Under the pieces are notes generated by a model that had not been told where the DNA came from, made no database searches, and was given only the letters and a program-made list of their open reading frames with translations. Below, piece after piece: positions 49,055 to 57,964 of a stretch of DNA of 64,000 nt. Every line of letters begins with the position of its first letter. The stretch's first letter is position 1. Source of the DNA: Streptomyces ficellus (GTDB taxonomy: Bacteria > Actinomycetota > Actinomycetes > Streptomycetales > Streptomycetaceae); assembly GCF_009739905.1 (NCBI RefSeq), contig NZ_CP034279.1, forward strand, positions 6,510,001 to 6,574,000. The letters are read 5' to 3'. The position numbers were made by a program, and so were the translations under genes.

Positions 49055-52000
49055 TCAGGGCCGTTCGCCGGCGCGGCGCAGGGCGCGCAGGGCCTTCTGC
49101 CGGTGGCTGAGGGCCAGGTTCACCGAGTCGGGTTCGCCCGCGCGGCGGAAGTGGTCGGCTGCCTGGTCGTTGACGGTGACGGCCTCCTCGTACCGGCCCA
49201 CGTCGACCAGGAGGCCGCCGAGGAGGAGCAGGGCCGCGCCCTTTCCCGTACCGTCCGAGGTCTCCCGGCAGATCCGCAGGTACCGCTCGAACGCGGGGAC
49301 GGACTCCTCGTACCGGCGGAGGCCCACGGTCACGATGCCGAGCCGGAACAGGGCTTGGCCCTCGTTGCCGGTGTCCTGCCGGGCGCGGAACAGTTCCGCG
49401 GCGCGGCGGTAGGCGGGCGCGGCCTCCTGCGGCCGGCCCAACTGCTCCAGGAGCTGGCCGAGGTGGAGGTGGACCTGTGACTCCCGCTCGCGGTCGTCCG
49501 TCCGGGGGTAGACGGTGGCGGCCCGCCGGAGGGTGGTCACCGCCTCCTCGCTGCGGTTCAGCGCCCGCAGGGCGCGGCACAGGTTGAGGAGCGCGGAACC
49601 CTCCAGGTCGGGGAGGTCGACCGCCTCGAACAGCGCGACGGCCCTCCGGTACGTGGTGACGGCCTCCTCGTACCGGCGCTCCGCCATGAGCGTCTCGCCC
49701 TGACGGTAGAGGGTGAGGCCCTCGCCGCGCTGGTCGTCCGCGTCCCGGTACCGGACGGCGGCCCGCTCCACGGCGGCGGCGGACTCCACCCTCCGGCCCG
49801 CCGCGGCGAGGGCGTCGCCGAGCTGGTGCAGGGCTTCGGCCTCGGCGCGGCCGTCACCGGCCTCGCGGAAGAGGTCCACGGCCTCGGTGCAGACGGAGAC
49901 GGCCTTCTTGGGCTTTCCCTGCCCGATCAGCGCCCGCCCGGTGACGGTGAGCGCCCGGGCCTCCCCGGTGCGGTCGCCGGACCGCCGGTGGATGCGGGCG
50001 GCGTGCCGGCCGGCGGTGACGGCCTCCTCGTACCGGCCCACGCGCGCGAGGGCTTCGGCGAGTTCGCCGTACGCCGCTCCCTCGCCCCGCACGTCCCCCG
50101 CCGCCCGGAGCGCGGCGACCGCCCGCTCGCGTGCGGTGACGACTTCCTCGACGCGCCCCAGCTCCAGGAGCACCGACGCGAGCCGGCCGAACAGTTCGGC
50201 CTCGGTGCCGTGTTCGCCGGCCGCGCGGTACTCGGCGGCGGCCCGCTCGCAGACGCTCACGGCGTCCGCGTGCCGGCCCTCGTAGACGAGGACGAGGGAG
50301 AGGCTGTGCAGCGCCGACCGCTCGCCGGCGCGGTCACCGGCCTCCCGGCTCACGGCGAGCTCCCGCTCGAACGCGGTGATCGCCTCGGCGGTCCGGTGCA
50401 GCTGGAAGAGATGGGTGCCCAGGCTGTGCAGCAGCGCCCCCTCGCGTGCGGGGTTGCCCACCTCGCGGTAACCGGCGGCGGCCTGTTCGCAGGCGGTGAC
50501 GGCCTCCTCGTACCGCCCCGCTCCGGCCAGGGCCTCGCTGCGGTTGGCCAGCGCGTCGGCCTCGTGCCCGTGGTCACCGGTCTCGCGCAGCAGCGCGGCC
50601 GCCTTCCCGCAGGCGGTGGCCGCCTCCGCGTAACGGCCGGTCTTCGCACAGGCGTTGCCGAGGTTGATCAGTGCGAACGCCTCACCGGTGCGGTCGCCGA
50701 GCTCCCGGAAGGCCGCGGCGGCCTGAAGGGTGGCCGTGACGGCCTCGTCGTGGCGCTCGGTGCGCACCAGGGTGGTGCCGAGCCGGCTGAGCATCCGGGC
50801 CTCCTTGCCGCGCTCACCGGTCTCGTGGAAGAGGGCGGCCGAACGCTGGTAGGCGGCGATCGCCTCGTCGAGCCGGTCCGTCGCGTACAGGGCGTCGGCC
50901 AGGTTGCCGAGGGAGTCCGCCTCGCGGCCGTGGTCGCCGTTCTCGCGGTAGATGGCCGCGGCCTCCCGTGTGGGGGCGATGGACTCCTCGAACCGCCCCT
51001 GTCTGATGAGGGCGTTGCCGAGGTTGTGCAGCGGGACGCCCTCACGGCGGCCGCCACCCGTTCCGTCACCCGTTCCGTGGCCCGTTCCGTCACCTGTTCC
51101 GCCGGAATAAGCGGCGGTCCTCTGTTCGGCGAGGGCGGCGGCGCGCCGGCTGACGTCCGCGGCTTCGTCGAACCGCTTCGCGGCCGTCAGCGCGTTGCTC
51201 AGGTTGGTGAGCACCGCGATCTCGAAGAGCGGCTCGGTGGAGCCCCGGAAGATGGCCACGGAACGTTCACAGGCGGTGACGGCCTCGTCGGCGCGGCCGT
51301 CACCGGCCAGGGCGGTGCCGAGGTTGGTGAGCGCGGTGCCCTCCAGGACGATGTCACCGGTGTGGCGGAAATGGCCGGCGGCCCGGTCGAAGAGCGCGGC
51401 CGCGTCCCCGGTGCGCCGCATGCCCATCAGGGCATGGCCGGACTCGAGGAGCAGCTCCGCCGCGCGCCGGCGGTCACCGGTCCCGACGTGCACGAGCGCG
51501 GCCCGCTCCACGGCGGTGACGGCTTCCTCGAAACGCCCGAGGCGGGCCAGCGTCTGGCCGGTCTTGCCCAACAGGGCCGCCGTGTCCGTGAGTTCGGTGG
51601 CCGAGGCCGTCCCGTCCAGCTGCCGGTACAGCTCGGTCGCCTCGCGGGTGGCGGCGAGCGCCTCCTCCCGGACCCGGCCCGGGACCAGGGCCAGCCGGTG
51701 GCGTACGTCCGCGTGCTCGGGGAGGTCCACCGTAGGGTGGGCGAGCGCCAGCCGCCGGTACAGGTCGTCGGCCTCCCGCGTGACCGCGAGGGCGCGCTCC
51801 TCGTGGCCCAGGGCGAGGAGCCGGGTGCCGAGGTTGTTCAGGACCTTCGCCAGGTCGAGGCAGTGGGCGGCGAAGTCGGTCTCGGCCAGTTGCCGCTGGA
51901 TGGCCACCGCCTCCTCGGCCGGGGCGAGGGCCTCCTCCCCGCGGCCCAGGTCCCCGAGGAAGGCTCCCAGGTTGATCAGCGCGGTGGTCAGGTCGGGCTG

Positions 52001-54286
52001 GTGGGCGGCGGGGTTCGCCTCCGCGAGCCCGCGGTACAGGTCGGTGGCCACCTCCGCGATCTCCAGACCCTCCTCGGAGCGGCCGGCCGCGCGCAGCGCG
52101 AGCCCGAGGTTGGCGAGCGACATGGCGAAGTGGTGCCGCTCGGCGTCGGGGTCGGCGTCGGAGAGGCGCCGGTACAGCTCCACGGCCTCTTCGGCGGCAC
52201 CCAGGCCCTGCTCGACGCGGCCCGCGTCGAGCAGGCGCATGCCCAGGTTGTTGAGCAGTCCCGCCAGGTCGGGCCGGTACCCCGGGTCCGCTTCGCACAG
52301 GCGCCGGTACAGCCCGGCCGCCTCCTGCGTCACGGCCAGGGCCTCCTCGGTGCGGCCGTGCCGCGAGAGCCGGTTGCCGAGCCCCGCCAGCGAGTCCGCC
52401 AGCCGGTCCTGGTGGGCGGAGTCGGACGCGGCCAGGCGGCGGCTGATCGCCACCGACTCCTCGGCGAGGAACAGCGCCTCCTCCCAGCGGCCGGCGGCGG
52501 ACAGCCGGTCGCCGAGCACGCTGAGGGCGTTCGCCAGCTGGGGCAGGTGTCCGGGGTCGCCCCCGGCGAGTTCACGGTGCAGCCGTACGGCCTCCTCGGC
52601 GGGCGGGACCGCCTGCTCCCGGCGCCCGGCGTTGGCCCGTCGCCACGCCAGCGTGCCGTAGAGCCAGGCGCGTTGAGCGAGGTCCGTGGTCGAGGCCAGG
52701 CGGTGCGCGATCAGGGTCTCGACGACGGCGAGGATCCCGCTGTCCAGGTCCGCGTGACGGCCCGAGGGCAGGTGCGACTCTACGGCCTCCAGCGCCGCGA
52801 GCAGGGACGGGGGGATGCGCTGCCGGGCCGCACCGCCTTGCTCGGCCGCGCCTCCTGTCCCGGCCGCACCTTCGGCCCCAGCCGCGCCTCCCTTGTCGGC
52901 GAGGGCCGCGAGCGCGGTCAGGGCGGGGCTGCCCGCCGCGATCGCGAGGCCGGGTTCGGCACGCAGCAGCGGGTAGAGCACCCGCTCGCCGATGTGGGCC
53001 CAGCGGTCGGCGGCGGACGCCAGGAACGTCACGGCGCGCGGGGACACCGTGGGCCGCAGCTCACCGTTCAGCAGGGCGGCAGGGACACCGCTCGTCCACG
53101 GGTCCGGGTCGTACGCGCTGACGTCGTGCCCGGGCGTGAGCAGGCCGAGGAAGTCCTCGGCGAGCCGGTCGGGATAGAGCGGCTCCAGGACCAGGTCGCG
53201 CTCGGAGGGCGGGTAGCAGAACCGGTGGTCCAGGAGGAGTTCCTGCGGATGGCCCGGCAGGTCCAGGGTCCGTAACGCCGCCAGCCCGGTGCCGTGGTCC
53301 ACCGCACCGGTGAGGGCGGCGGTGAACACCGTCCTGGCCATGACCGCGGGCCGCGTCCGGTAGTCCTGCCCCTGCCCGCCGGCGTCGAACAGGCGTTGCC
53401 ATGCCCGGTATTCGCGGTCCAGGAGGTACGCCGACAGTTCGTGCGGCTCCGCGAGGGACAGCCGCTTGCCGCGCGCCCGGGCGTCGACGGACACCAGGGC
53501 GGCCATGTGCAGGTTCAGCGTCAGGCCGAAGTCCCGGCGGCCGAGGGAGGCGGGCGGCTCGACGTCCGCCGGGTCCGGCAGGCCGTACAGGTCGCTCGCG
53601 CCGTACCGGTCCCGCGCGGCGGTGAACATCCGCAGCCGGTCCTCGTCCAGGGACGGCAGCAGCAGGTCACCGGCGTCGGCGCGACGGTCGGCGAGCTCAC
53701 CGCGCAGGGCCGCGAACCAGCGGACCGTACGGCCGATCAGCAGGACGCGCGTGGGGCGCTGCTGGTGCAGCACCGGATCGGCCAGCAGGCGTTCCAGCTC
53801 GCTGTACGCCCAGCGGTCGGCGTAGTCGACGACGAGCAGCACACCGGCCCCGTCGGGAGACGGTGACGGCGCCGGGCCGGGCGGCCCGCCCCGGAAACCC
53901 GCCTGGAGGACGTCCCACCGCTCGGCCGCCGGCAGGCCGGGGCTCCGGGACAGCTCGGCGAACTCCGTGGCCAGCCGGGTCTTGCCCTGGCCGCCGGGCG
54001 CGTGGAGCAGCAGCACCGAAAGCCGTGCGTCCCGCGCGTCCCGCCACTGCCGCAGCCGCTCCAGCTCCGCCGTCCGGCCGATGAAGGGGACGACATGGCT
54101 CCGCGCGTCGAGGAGACGGCTGGGCTGGGCCATCAGCCACGCGGTGTCCGGGGCGGACGGGGCCGGTAACGCGTCGATCGTGGGCAGCCGCGTCCCGTAA
54201 TAGTGGTTGACGGTCGCGGTCGCGTATGGGCCCTGGGCCGCCACCGCGCCGGCGGCGACGTGCTGCTCGTAGCGCGGCTCGGTCAA
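49055..54286 (-). CDS. Giant STAND-type NTPase with about 30 TPR repeats
   Basis: The protein is 1743 aa from TTG 54286, which overlaps the TGA of the upstream gene (sequence TTGA), so translation is coupled. N-terminal residues 1-35 carry a short motif (AQGPYATATVNHYYG) shared with that neighbour. The NTPase has P-loop LLLHAPGGQGKTRLATEF at about 93-110 and Walker B VLLVVDYADRW at about 155-165. From about residue 520 to the end there are tandem tetratricopeptide repeats, first of the kinesin-light-chain/TPR_10 style (YRPDLAGLLNNLGMRLLDAG), then more uniform 40-residue units (GRYEEAVTA). STAND proteins act as signal-triggered switches. Linker repeats occur at 51051-51101 and 52838-52895. Confidence 0.9.
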   Translation of the reverse strand: MTEPRYEQHVAAGAVAAQGPYATATVNHYYGTRLPTIDALPAPSAPDTAWLMAQPSRLLDARSHVVPFIGRTAELERLRQWRDARDARLSVLLLHAPGGQGKTRLATEFAELSRSPGLPAAERWDVLQAGFRGGPPGPAPSPSPDGAGVLLVVDYADRWAYSELERLLADPVLHQQRPTRVLLIGRTVRWFAALRGELADRRADAGDLLLPSLDEDRLRMFTAARDRYGASDLYGLPDPADVEPPASLGRRDFGLTLNLHMAALVSVDARARGKRLSLAEPHELSAYLLDREYRAWQRLFDAGGQGQDYRTRPAVMARTVFTAALTGAVDHGTGLAALRTLDLPGHPQELLLDHRFCYPPSERDLVLEPLYPDRLAEDFLGLLTPGHDVSAYDPDPWTSGVPAALLNGELRPTVSPRAVTFLASAADRWAHIGERVLYPLLRAEPGLAIAAGSPALTALAALADKGGAAGAEGAAGTGGAAEQGGAARQRIPPSLLAALEAVESHLPSGRHADLDSGILAVVETLIAHRLASTTDLAQRAWLYGTLAWRRANAGRREQAVPPAEEAVRLHRELAGGDPGHLPQLANALSVLGDRLSAAGRWEEALFLAEESVAISRRLAASDSAHQDRLADSLAGLGNRLSRHGRTEEALAVTQEAAGLYRRLCEADPGYRPDLAGLLNNLGMRLLDAGRVEQGLGAAEEAVELYRRLSDADPDAERHHFAMSLANLGLALRAAGRSEEGLEIAEVATDLYRGLAEANPAAHQPDLTTALINLGAFLGDLGRGEEALAPAEEAVAIQRQLAETDFAAHCLDLAKVLNNLGTRLLALGHEERALAVTREADDLYRRLALAHPTVDLPEHADVRHRLALVPGRVREEALAATREATELYRQLDGTASATELTDTAALLGKTGQTLARLGRFEEAVTAVERAALVHVGTGDRRRAAELLLESGHALMGMRRTGDAAALFDRAAGHFRHTGDIVLEGTALTNLGTALAGDGRADEAVTACERSVAIFRGSTEPLFEIAVLTNLSNALTAAKRFDEAADVSRRAAALAEQRTAAYSGGTGDGTGHGTGDGTGGGRREGVPLHNLGNALIRQGRFEESIAPTREAAAIYRENGDHGREADSLGNLADALYATDRLDEAIAAYQRSAALFHETGERGKEARMLSRLGTTLVRTERHDEAVTATLQAAAAFRELGDRTGEAFALINLGNACAKTGRYAEAATACGKAAALLRETGDHGHEADALANRSEALAGAGRYEEAVTACEQAAAGYREVGNPAREGALLHSLGTHLFQLHRTAEAITAFERELAVSREAGDRAGERSALHSLSLVLVYEGRHADAVSVCERAAAEYRAAGEHGTEAELFGRLASVLLELGRVEEVVTARERAVAALRAAGDVRGEGAAYGELAEALARVGRYEEAVTAGRHAARIHRRSGDRTGEARALTVTGRALIGQGKPKKAVSVCTEAVDLFREAGDGRAEAEALHQLGDALAAAGRRVESAAAVERAAVRYRDADDQRGEGLTLYRQGETLMAERRYEEAVTTYRRAVALFEAVDLPDLEGSALLNLCRALRALNRSEEAVTTLRRAATVYPRTDDRERESQVHLHLGQLLEQLGRPQEAAPAYRRAAELFRARQDTGNEGQALFRLGIVTVGLRRYEESVPAFERYLRICRETSDGTGKGAALLLLGGLLVDVGRYEEAVTVNDQAADHFRRAGEPDSVNLALSHRQKALRALRRAGERP

Positions 54287-54789
54287 GACTCGCCGAACGG
54301 CGCCCGCGCCAGCGAACCACCGGGCCCGTAATGGTTGTTGTTGATGGTGATGCTGGCTCCCTGCCCCTGCGCGCCCGCGCCACCCTCGTGGATCACCTGG
54401 TTGTAGACGCCGCCGGCGGCCGACCGGTGGAGCGCCGCGTCGAGGGCCCGGATCTCGCCCTCGGCGCCGGGCCGGCCCGTCAGCAGCTCGCGCAGCAGCC
54501 CGGTGGACTCGGCCGACCGGTCGGCGTTCGCCTCCAGGGCCGCCCCGAGACGGGCCGCCCAGTCGTCGTGCGCCGCGCCCAGGGCGGACTCGTCGCCCCG
54601 CTCGTACGCGGCGAGGACGGTCGCCCGCGCCTGTTCCAGCTCGGCCCCGGCCCGGGCGGCCTCGTCGGCGCGCCCGATCCCGAGCAGGCGGACGAAGCCC
54701 TGCTTGGTGTGCCCCCACGCGTCCGTCGTCATCGCGGTGACGAGCGTGGTCGCGGCGGTGGCGGCGACAGCCGCGACAGCAGGATCCAA
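54283..54789 (-). CDS. Partner protein coupled to the STAND NTPase
   Basis: The protein is 168 aa. An N-terminal small-residue hydrophobic helix (AVAAVAATAATTLVTAMTTD) is followed by WGHTKQGFVRLLGIG and a helical domain (AELEQARATVLAAYERGDES; AAHDDWAARLGAALEANADR). The C-terminal tail reads GAGAQGQGASITINNNHYGP. The tail resembles the N-terminus of the STAND protein encoded next, the arrangement seen in bacterial effector/NLR pairs that signal through short shared motifs. Its stop overlaps the TTG start of the NTPase. The helical domain is common beside Streptomyces NTPase genes and has no established function. Confidence 0.8.
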   Translation of the reverse strand: MDPAVAAVAATAATTLVTAMTTDAWGHTKQGFVRLLGIGRADEAARAGAELEQARATVLAAYERGDESALGAAHDDWAARLGAALEANADRSAESTGLLRELLTGRPGAEGEIRALDAALHRSAAGGVYNQVIHEGGAGAQGQGASITINNNHYGPGGSLARAPFGES

Positions 54790-54899
54790 GACGATCTCCC
54801 CCTACAGAAGCACGGAACCACTCCTGGGGCACAAGTGTGCCACCGGGGGCCTCGTTTGATGGCGGGGTTCACGTCAACCGGCGTGCCCACTTCTGTGCG

Positions 54900-55565
54900 T
54901 CAGGCCGCGCGGTCCGGGTCACGCCGCCAGAACAGGTGGTGCGTCACGCCGCTCGGGCTGGGGACGACCTCCAGGTGGAACCGGTCGAGCAGCTCCTCGG
55001 GCGACTCCCACAGGCGCAGCCCGGAGCCGAGCCTCACCGGCGAGACGACCACGTGCAGGGTGTCGACGAGGCCGGCGTCCAGGAACTCCCGGACGGTGGT
55101 GACCCCGCCGCCCAGCCGGACGTCCTTGCCCCGCGCCGCCTCCCGCGCCCGTTCCAGGACCGCGGCCGGGTCGCCGCCGACGAAGTGGAACGTGGTGTCG
55201 GAGAGCGTGAACGACGGCCGCTCGTGGTGGGTCATCACGAACACCGGTGTGTGGAACGGGGGTTCGTCGCCCCACCAGCCGCGCCACTCGTGGTCGTGCC
55301 ACGGCCCGCGCTGGGGGCCGAACTTGTTGCGGCCCATGATCTCGGCACCGATGTGGTGCGCGAAGTCCCGCGTGAAGTAGTCGTCGAGGCCCCGGCTGCC
55401 CCCGGGCTCGGTGCGCATGGGCCAGCTCGCCGTGGCTCCGGCCCAGGCGAAGAGGGCGGCCGGATCGACCGTGTGGCCGAACGGACGCTCGAGGCTCTGG
55501 TCCTCACCGGCCCCGATCCCGTCACTGGAGACGGTGAAGTTCTGGACTCTCAGCAGCTGAGCCAC
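54900..55565 (-). CDS. RibD C-terminal / dihydrofolate-reductase-like protein
   Basis: The protein is 221 aa from GTG 55565, six bases after GAGGAGG. VQNFTVSSDGIGAGEDQSLE, EIMGRNKFGPQRGPWHDHEW, FVMTHHERPSFTLSDTTFHF and LGGGVTTVREFLDAGLVDTL are the blocks of the RibD_C family, which shares the DHFR fold and binds NADPH. Family members in this stand-alone form are frequent in actinobacteria and their reactions are mostly unknown. It appears monocistronic. Confidence 0.9.
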   Translation of the reverse strand: MAQLLRVQNFTVSSDGIGAGEDQSLERPFGHTVDPAALFAWAGATASWPMRTEPGGSRGLDDYFTRDFAHHIGAEIMGRNKFGPQRGPWHDHEWRGWWGDEPPFHTPVFVMTHHERPSFTLSDTTFHFVGGDPAAVLERAREAARGKDVRLGGGVTTVREFLDAGLVDTLHVVVSPVRLGSGLRLWESPEELLDRFHLEVVPSPSGVTHHLFWRRDPDRAA

Positions 55566-55669
55566 GGGCTCCTCCTCTGCGGTCGACGACGCTGGTATGA
55601 CGGCCCGGGCCACCAGAACTCATCGCCGCGACCGAGATCGCGACCGAGAGCGAGATCGCGACCGGTGGG

Positions 55670-56260
55670 TCAGCGGCCCGCCCGGCGGAAGCCGAGGAGC
55701 GCCCGTAGGCGGGTGACGTCGACGGGCTCGTCCTCCGGCAAGTGGAGGAAGTGTTCCACCTGCCAGGCCTGGGTCCTGCGGGCCTGGCCACTGGTTGTGA
55801 CCACCCACGGAGGATAGACACGGAACGCCCGCTTCCCGCCGCATCCGTCCGTCGACACGACGCCCCGCTCCCGGAGGACCTCGCGCGGAAACACGAACTG
55901 CCCGAAGCGCTCGCCCTGCCGCGTGCTGACGACGAAGAGGTCCACGGGGTCGGCCGCGTCGAACGGCTGGATCGGCCCGCCCGTGGACCTCCTCCACACG
56001 GTGACGAACTGGCCGGCCTTGGTCGGCGTCGTCCTGGCCACGCGGAACCTGACCGCGAGGCCGTCCAGCGTGAACGCGCACGCCCCGTACTCGGCGCTCT
56101 CCGCCTCGGGCACCGGCTGCGAACAGGTGAGCCCGCTCGCCTCGTACGCCACTTCCATCGCCCTCAGCAGATCACCGGGGACACCCGGCCCGGACGACCG
56201 GGGACCGGGTGCGGGTGCGGGTGCGTCGTGTTCCGCCGGCGTCTCGTGCAGCGCGCTCAT
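55670..56260 (-). CDS. MepB-family protein
   Basis: The protein is 196 aa. Conserved blocks include YGACAFTLDGLAVRFRVART, TPTKAGQFVTVWRRS, GPIQPFDAADPVDLFVVSTR and GQFVFPREVLRERGVVS, with RAFRVYPPWVVTTSGQARRT near the end. This is the MepB family, named from the S. aureus mepRAB locus, with no firm biochemical role. The first roughly 28 residues are Pro/Ala/Gly-rich and probably disordered. No MATE-type efflux gene is adjacent. Confidence 0.87.
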   Translation of the reverse strand: MSALHETPAEHDAPAPAPGPRSSGPGVPGDLLRAMEVAYEASGLTCSQPVPEAESAEYGACAFTLDGLAVRFRVARTTPTKAGQFVTVWRRSTGGPIQPFDAADPVDLFVVSTRQGERFGQFVFPREVLRERGVVSTDGCGGKRAFRVYPPWVVTTSGQARRTQAWQVEHFLHLPEDEPVDVTRLRALLGFRRAGR

Positions 56261-56324
56261 TCCCGCATCCTGTCAGATGTCGAACGTGTGAGCGAAAGTG
56301 CGCCCGACGAGCAGTGCGTCGCGT

Positions 56325-56630
56325 TCAGGACGCCGGTGCGGCCGGGTGCCACGGTGCGTCCGGTCGGGTGGGACGCGCTGCGGCGGCAAGTCGCAGGGCG
56401 TACACCGGCCGGTCGGTGCCGCCGGGGACCGGGCCGAGGTAGGTGTGGCCGGTCATGTGGCACCAGGCCGGCAGGTCGAGTGGGGCGGCGGGGTCGGTGG
56501 CGATGATGTGGACGACCGTGCCCGGGGCGGCGCCGTCGATCTGCCTGCGTAGTCGCAGCAGGAGGGTGACGCACAGCAGGCCGGTGCCGTCGACGGTGAT
56601 GTCCGCCGTGTGGGAGGGAGTTGCGGTCAT
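56325..56630 (-). CDS. TusA-like sulfurtransferase-family protein
   Basis: The protein is 101 aa from ATG 56630, which overlaps the methyltransferase stop by 4 bases. ITVDGTGLLCVTLLLRLRRQ aligns with the TusA/SirA fold, with the conserved Cys in GLLC; the usual C-P is C-V here. TVVHIIATDPAAPLDLPAWC and HMTGHTYLG follow the family pattern. TusA proteins relay persulfide sulfur. The missing Pro weakens a classical sulfur-transfer role. Position at the end of a run with CmtR and CDF genes suggests metal or sulfur stress. Confidence 0.78.
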   Translation of the reverse strand: MTATPSHTADITVDGTGLLCVTLLLRLRRQIDGAAPGTVVHIIATDPAAPLDLPAWCHMTGHTYLGPVPGGTDRPVYALRLAAAARPTRPDAPWHPAAPAS

Positions 56631-57289
56631 CGGGGCGGGGTCTGGGTGACGCGCCACAGACGGCGGGGCAGGTCGCCCTCCTCGAAGGCGTGGACCTGGT
56701 CGAGAGTCCAGCCGTCGGCGAGGGCGTCGACCAGTTCGCGGCCGAAGAAGTGGACGGCGAAGCCGCCGTGCTCGTAGATGTCGTCGCCGTGCGCGGTGCC
56801 GGCGCCGTAGTGGGCGTCGCCGGTGTGCCGCACGGTGTAGACGAAGGTCCCGCCGGGCCGCAGAACCCGGCGGATCTCACCGACCAGGCCGTGGAGCTCC
56901 TTCGTCGACAGCGCCATGCACAACAGCATGTGCGCGAAGACCGCGTCCACCGAGGTGTCCGGCAGCGGCAGCGGCTCGCGCACGTCGTGCACCGCGGTGG
57001 CCACTCGCTCCTCCACGCCCTGGGAGCGGGCGGCGTCGCGCAGCTGCTCCAGCCCGACGGGACTGAAGTCGGTCGCCCGGACGGTGAAGCCCTCGCGGGC
57101 GAAGAACAGCGCGTCCCGGCCGTGCCCGGCACCCAGCTCCAGCACGTCGCGGGCCCCCGCGGCACGGAACACGGTGGCGGCGTGGACGGCGGGCTCGGAC
57201 GGGTCCTCGCCGTACATGCCCGGGTGGGCGGCGTAGGTGTCCTGCCAGTGCCGCCGCTGGACCTCGGTCAGCCCCTGCTCGTCCGCCAC
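56627..57289 (-). CDS. Class I SAM-dependent methyltransferase
   Basis: The protein is 220 aa. RRHWQDTYAAHPGMYGEDPS is followed by motif I RDVLELGAGHGRDALFFARE, FTVRATDFSPVGLEQLRDAA, and AVFAHMLLCMALSTKELHGL, with VLRPGGTFVYTVRHTGDAHY near the end. The layout resembles TehB/thiopurine-like methyltransferases, some of which methylate metalloids or thiols. Coupled to the TusA-like gene and following the CDF/ICMT genes, it could act in detoxification of a metal or metalloid, but that is inference from neighbours. Confidence 0.87.
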   Translation of the reverse strand: MADEQGLTEVQRRHWQDTYAAHPGMYGEDPSEPAVHAATVFRAAGARDVLELGAGHGRDALFFAREGFTVRATDFSPVGLEQLRDAARSQGVEERVATAVHDVREPLPLPDTSVDAVFAHMLLCMALSTKELHGLVGEIRRVLRPGGTFVYTVRHTGDAHYGAGTAHGDDIYEHGGFAVHFFGRELVDALADGWTLDQVHAFEEGDLPRRLWRVTQTPPR

Positions 57290-57319
57290 GGTCTCTCCTC
57301 GCTCCTGCCGCGTCCGCGG

Positions 57320-57964
57320 TCAGCCTATAGGTGGTGTCACCCGGTCCGGTGAGACCGGCCGTTTGCCGATGCCGGGGACGAACCGTCCGGTCCGGGCGGT
57401 GTAGGCGCCGTAGGCATCCGGGTGGATGGCCGACAGGTAGGGCTCCTCGACGACGCGGACCTGCACCTGAACGGCGGTCACCAGGGCGATCAGCCCGAGG
57501 GCGGCGATCCAGTTCGGGACCATCAGCGCCAGGCCCGCGGCCGTGCAGACCATGGCGGTGAAGACCGGGTTGCGTACGTGGGCGAACAGGCCGCCGGTGA
57601 CCAGCGTGGTGCGCTCGGCCGCGTCCACTCCGACCCGCCACGAGGCGCCCATGTTCGTCTGGGCGGCCAGCGTGAACGCCATGCCGGTCACCGTGAGCAG
57701 CAGGCCCGCCCCGCGTACCGTCACGTCGCCGGTGCCGGGCAGGCCGGGCAGACCGGCCAGGGCCGCGGCCGGGGCGGCCGCTCCGACGAGGAGGGCGGTG
57801 AGGAACAGGACCCCCGCCCACCAGGAAGCCGTGCCGGGGCGGCCGGAGGCACCCCGGAACCCCGCGTCACCGGTGCGGCGCCGCTGCACGGCGGCCCGGA
57901 CCCCGAAAGCCGTGCCCGCCCAGGCGAGGTAGAGGGTGAGTGCCGTCCAGGCCCACGCGTTCAC
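57320..57964 (-). CDS. Isoprenylcysteine-carboxyl-methyltransferase-like membrane protein
   Basis: The protein is 214 aa from GTG 57964, overlapping the CDF stop by 4 bases. It has four to five membrane helices (LTLYLAWAGTAFGVRAAVQR; AGVLFLTALLVGAAAPAAAL). MGASWRVGVDAAERTTLVTG, FAHVRNPVFTAMVCTAAGLA and EEPYLSAIHPDAYGAYTART are the SAM-binding and catalytic blocks of the ICMT/PEMT superfamily. Such proteins are often found beside heavy-metal transporters in bacteria. Substrate unknown. Confidence 0.88.
   Translation of the reverse strand: MNAWAWTALTLYLAWAGTAFGVRAAVQRRRTGDAGFRGASGRPGTASWWAGVLFLTALLVGAAAPAAALAGLPGLPGTGDVTVRGAGLLLTVTGMAFTLAAQTNMGASWRVGVDAAERTTLVTGGLFAHVRNPVFTAMVCTAAGLALMVPNWIAALGLIALVTAVQVQVRVVEEPYLSAIHPDAYGAYTARTGRFVPGIGKRPVSPDRVTPPIG

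Noticed and set aside
49826..53275. Very long plus-strand open frame opposite the TPR gene
   Set aside because: It is a high-GC antisense shadow of the TPR gene; the composition is Gly/Arg/Gly-rich and has no family motifs, while the minus-strand frame shows clear TPRs.
49055..54286. Regular repeats of about 120 bp that could suggest a DNA repeat array or CRISPR
   Set aside because: The periodicity follows the 34-42 residue TPR units of a coding sequence; there are no identical short repeats with unique spacers.
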